64,000 bases of DNA, from positions 1-64,000 of the forward strand of contig WHVA01000490.1 of assembly GCA_015179125.1 (NCBI GenBank). Reading direction: 5' to 3'. This DNA is from Gautieria morchelliformis. Taxonomy: Eukaryota > Basidiomycota > Agaricomycetes > Gomphales > Gomphaceae. A program made the translations under genes and the position numbers. A model generated the notes under the pieces. That model was not told where the DNA came from, ran no database searches, and saw only the letters and a list, made by a program, of their open reading frames with translations. Of this stretch, positions 63,821-64,000 are shown piece by piece; the first letter of the stretch is position 1; every line of letters begins with the position of its first letter.

Positions 63821-64000
63821 CCTTTTTGAACTATCCTGCGGTTGATTGCCACGCAACCAACCAATAGTGGATTCGAAGCAATCTTGAAAAAGATCGCTGC
63901 GTCGACGACTAAACATCGTTGAGACCCTCCAGTAGACCCTCTACTGTCGGCTGTGAGCATGATAGATTCCACGCAGTTGAAGACGGACACGAGCGACGAG
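63821..64000. other. Window end; no feature seen
   Basis: A minus-strand frame enters from the right edge (63990->63769) but shows no recognised motif. Confidence 0.4.

Overview
The window is eukaryotic. It looks like a transposon-rich block of a filamentous fungal genome, most likely a mushroom-forming basidiomycete (inference). Three things point there: spliceosomal introns of about 45-70 nt with GT(GC)..AG ends; a fungal FCY2-type permease; and a mix of chromoviral Gypsy, Copia, Helitron and DDE/KDZ-type elements. I see no tRNA, rRNA or CRISPR. Only one gene looks like an intact host gene, a 14-exon purine-cytosine permease on the minus strand (39958->37640).

Layout. (1) 1-14985: a decayed chromodomain Gypsy element on the plus strand (gag, protease, RT, RNase H, integrase, chromodomain, plus an extra ORF downstream of pol). 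It has been hit four times by one LTR clan: three solo LTRs (1775-2213, 2677-3174, 6138-6635) and one full-length Copia element on the minus strand (8266-13510). All four have exact 5-bp target-site duplications (TSDs). (2) 14983-15800: a scrap of non-LTR retrotransposon and the tail of a second, inverted Gypsy of the same kind. (3) 15857-35628: four Helitrons stacked head to tail on the minus strand with base-exact junctions. H4 (35628->29558) has intact termini and an uninterrupted 1,664-codon Rep/helicase ORF. H3 (29557->26549) is non-autonomous. H2 (26548->20518) is lightly broken. H1 (20517->15857) is heavily broken and truncated. (4) 35629-37639: a palindromic minisatellite interrupted by a 1,070-bp unclassified mobile element. 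(5) 37640-39958: the permease. (6) 40809-47657: Copia gag and Gypsy remnants with 1.0-1.2 kb LTRs. (7) 47858-50398: a second Helitron stack on the plus strand. (8) 50399-55922: another Gypsy element, whose 5' LTR carries a second copy of the 1,070-bp element. It is fused tail to tail with (9) 55923-58818, a broken intron-containing DDE transposase gene. (10) 58991-64000: a candidate MITE, a phosphoesterase pseudogene fragment, a KDZ-like transposase fragment, two more tracts of the palindromic minisatellite and a short Gypsy LTR.

The genes do not form a pathway; the window is a record of layered insertion. TSDs and Helitron junctions allow a relative order to be read: Gypsy-1 before its solo LTRs and the Copia, and by inference H1, then H2, H3 and H4. 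Premature stops are often TGA where the family has arginine, as expected from CGA->TGA change at CpG sites. The most unusual structures are the Helitron stack, the serial intron/mini-exon cassettes in H1 and H3, the Copia primer site that contains its own gag start codon, the ORF downstream of the chromodomain in Gypsy-1, and the 1,070-bp element.
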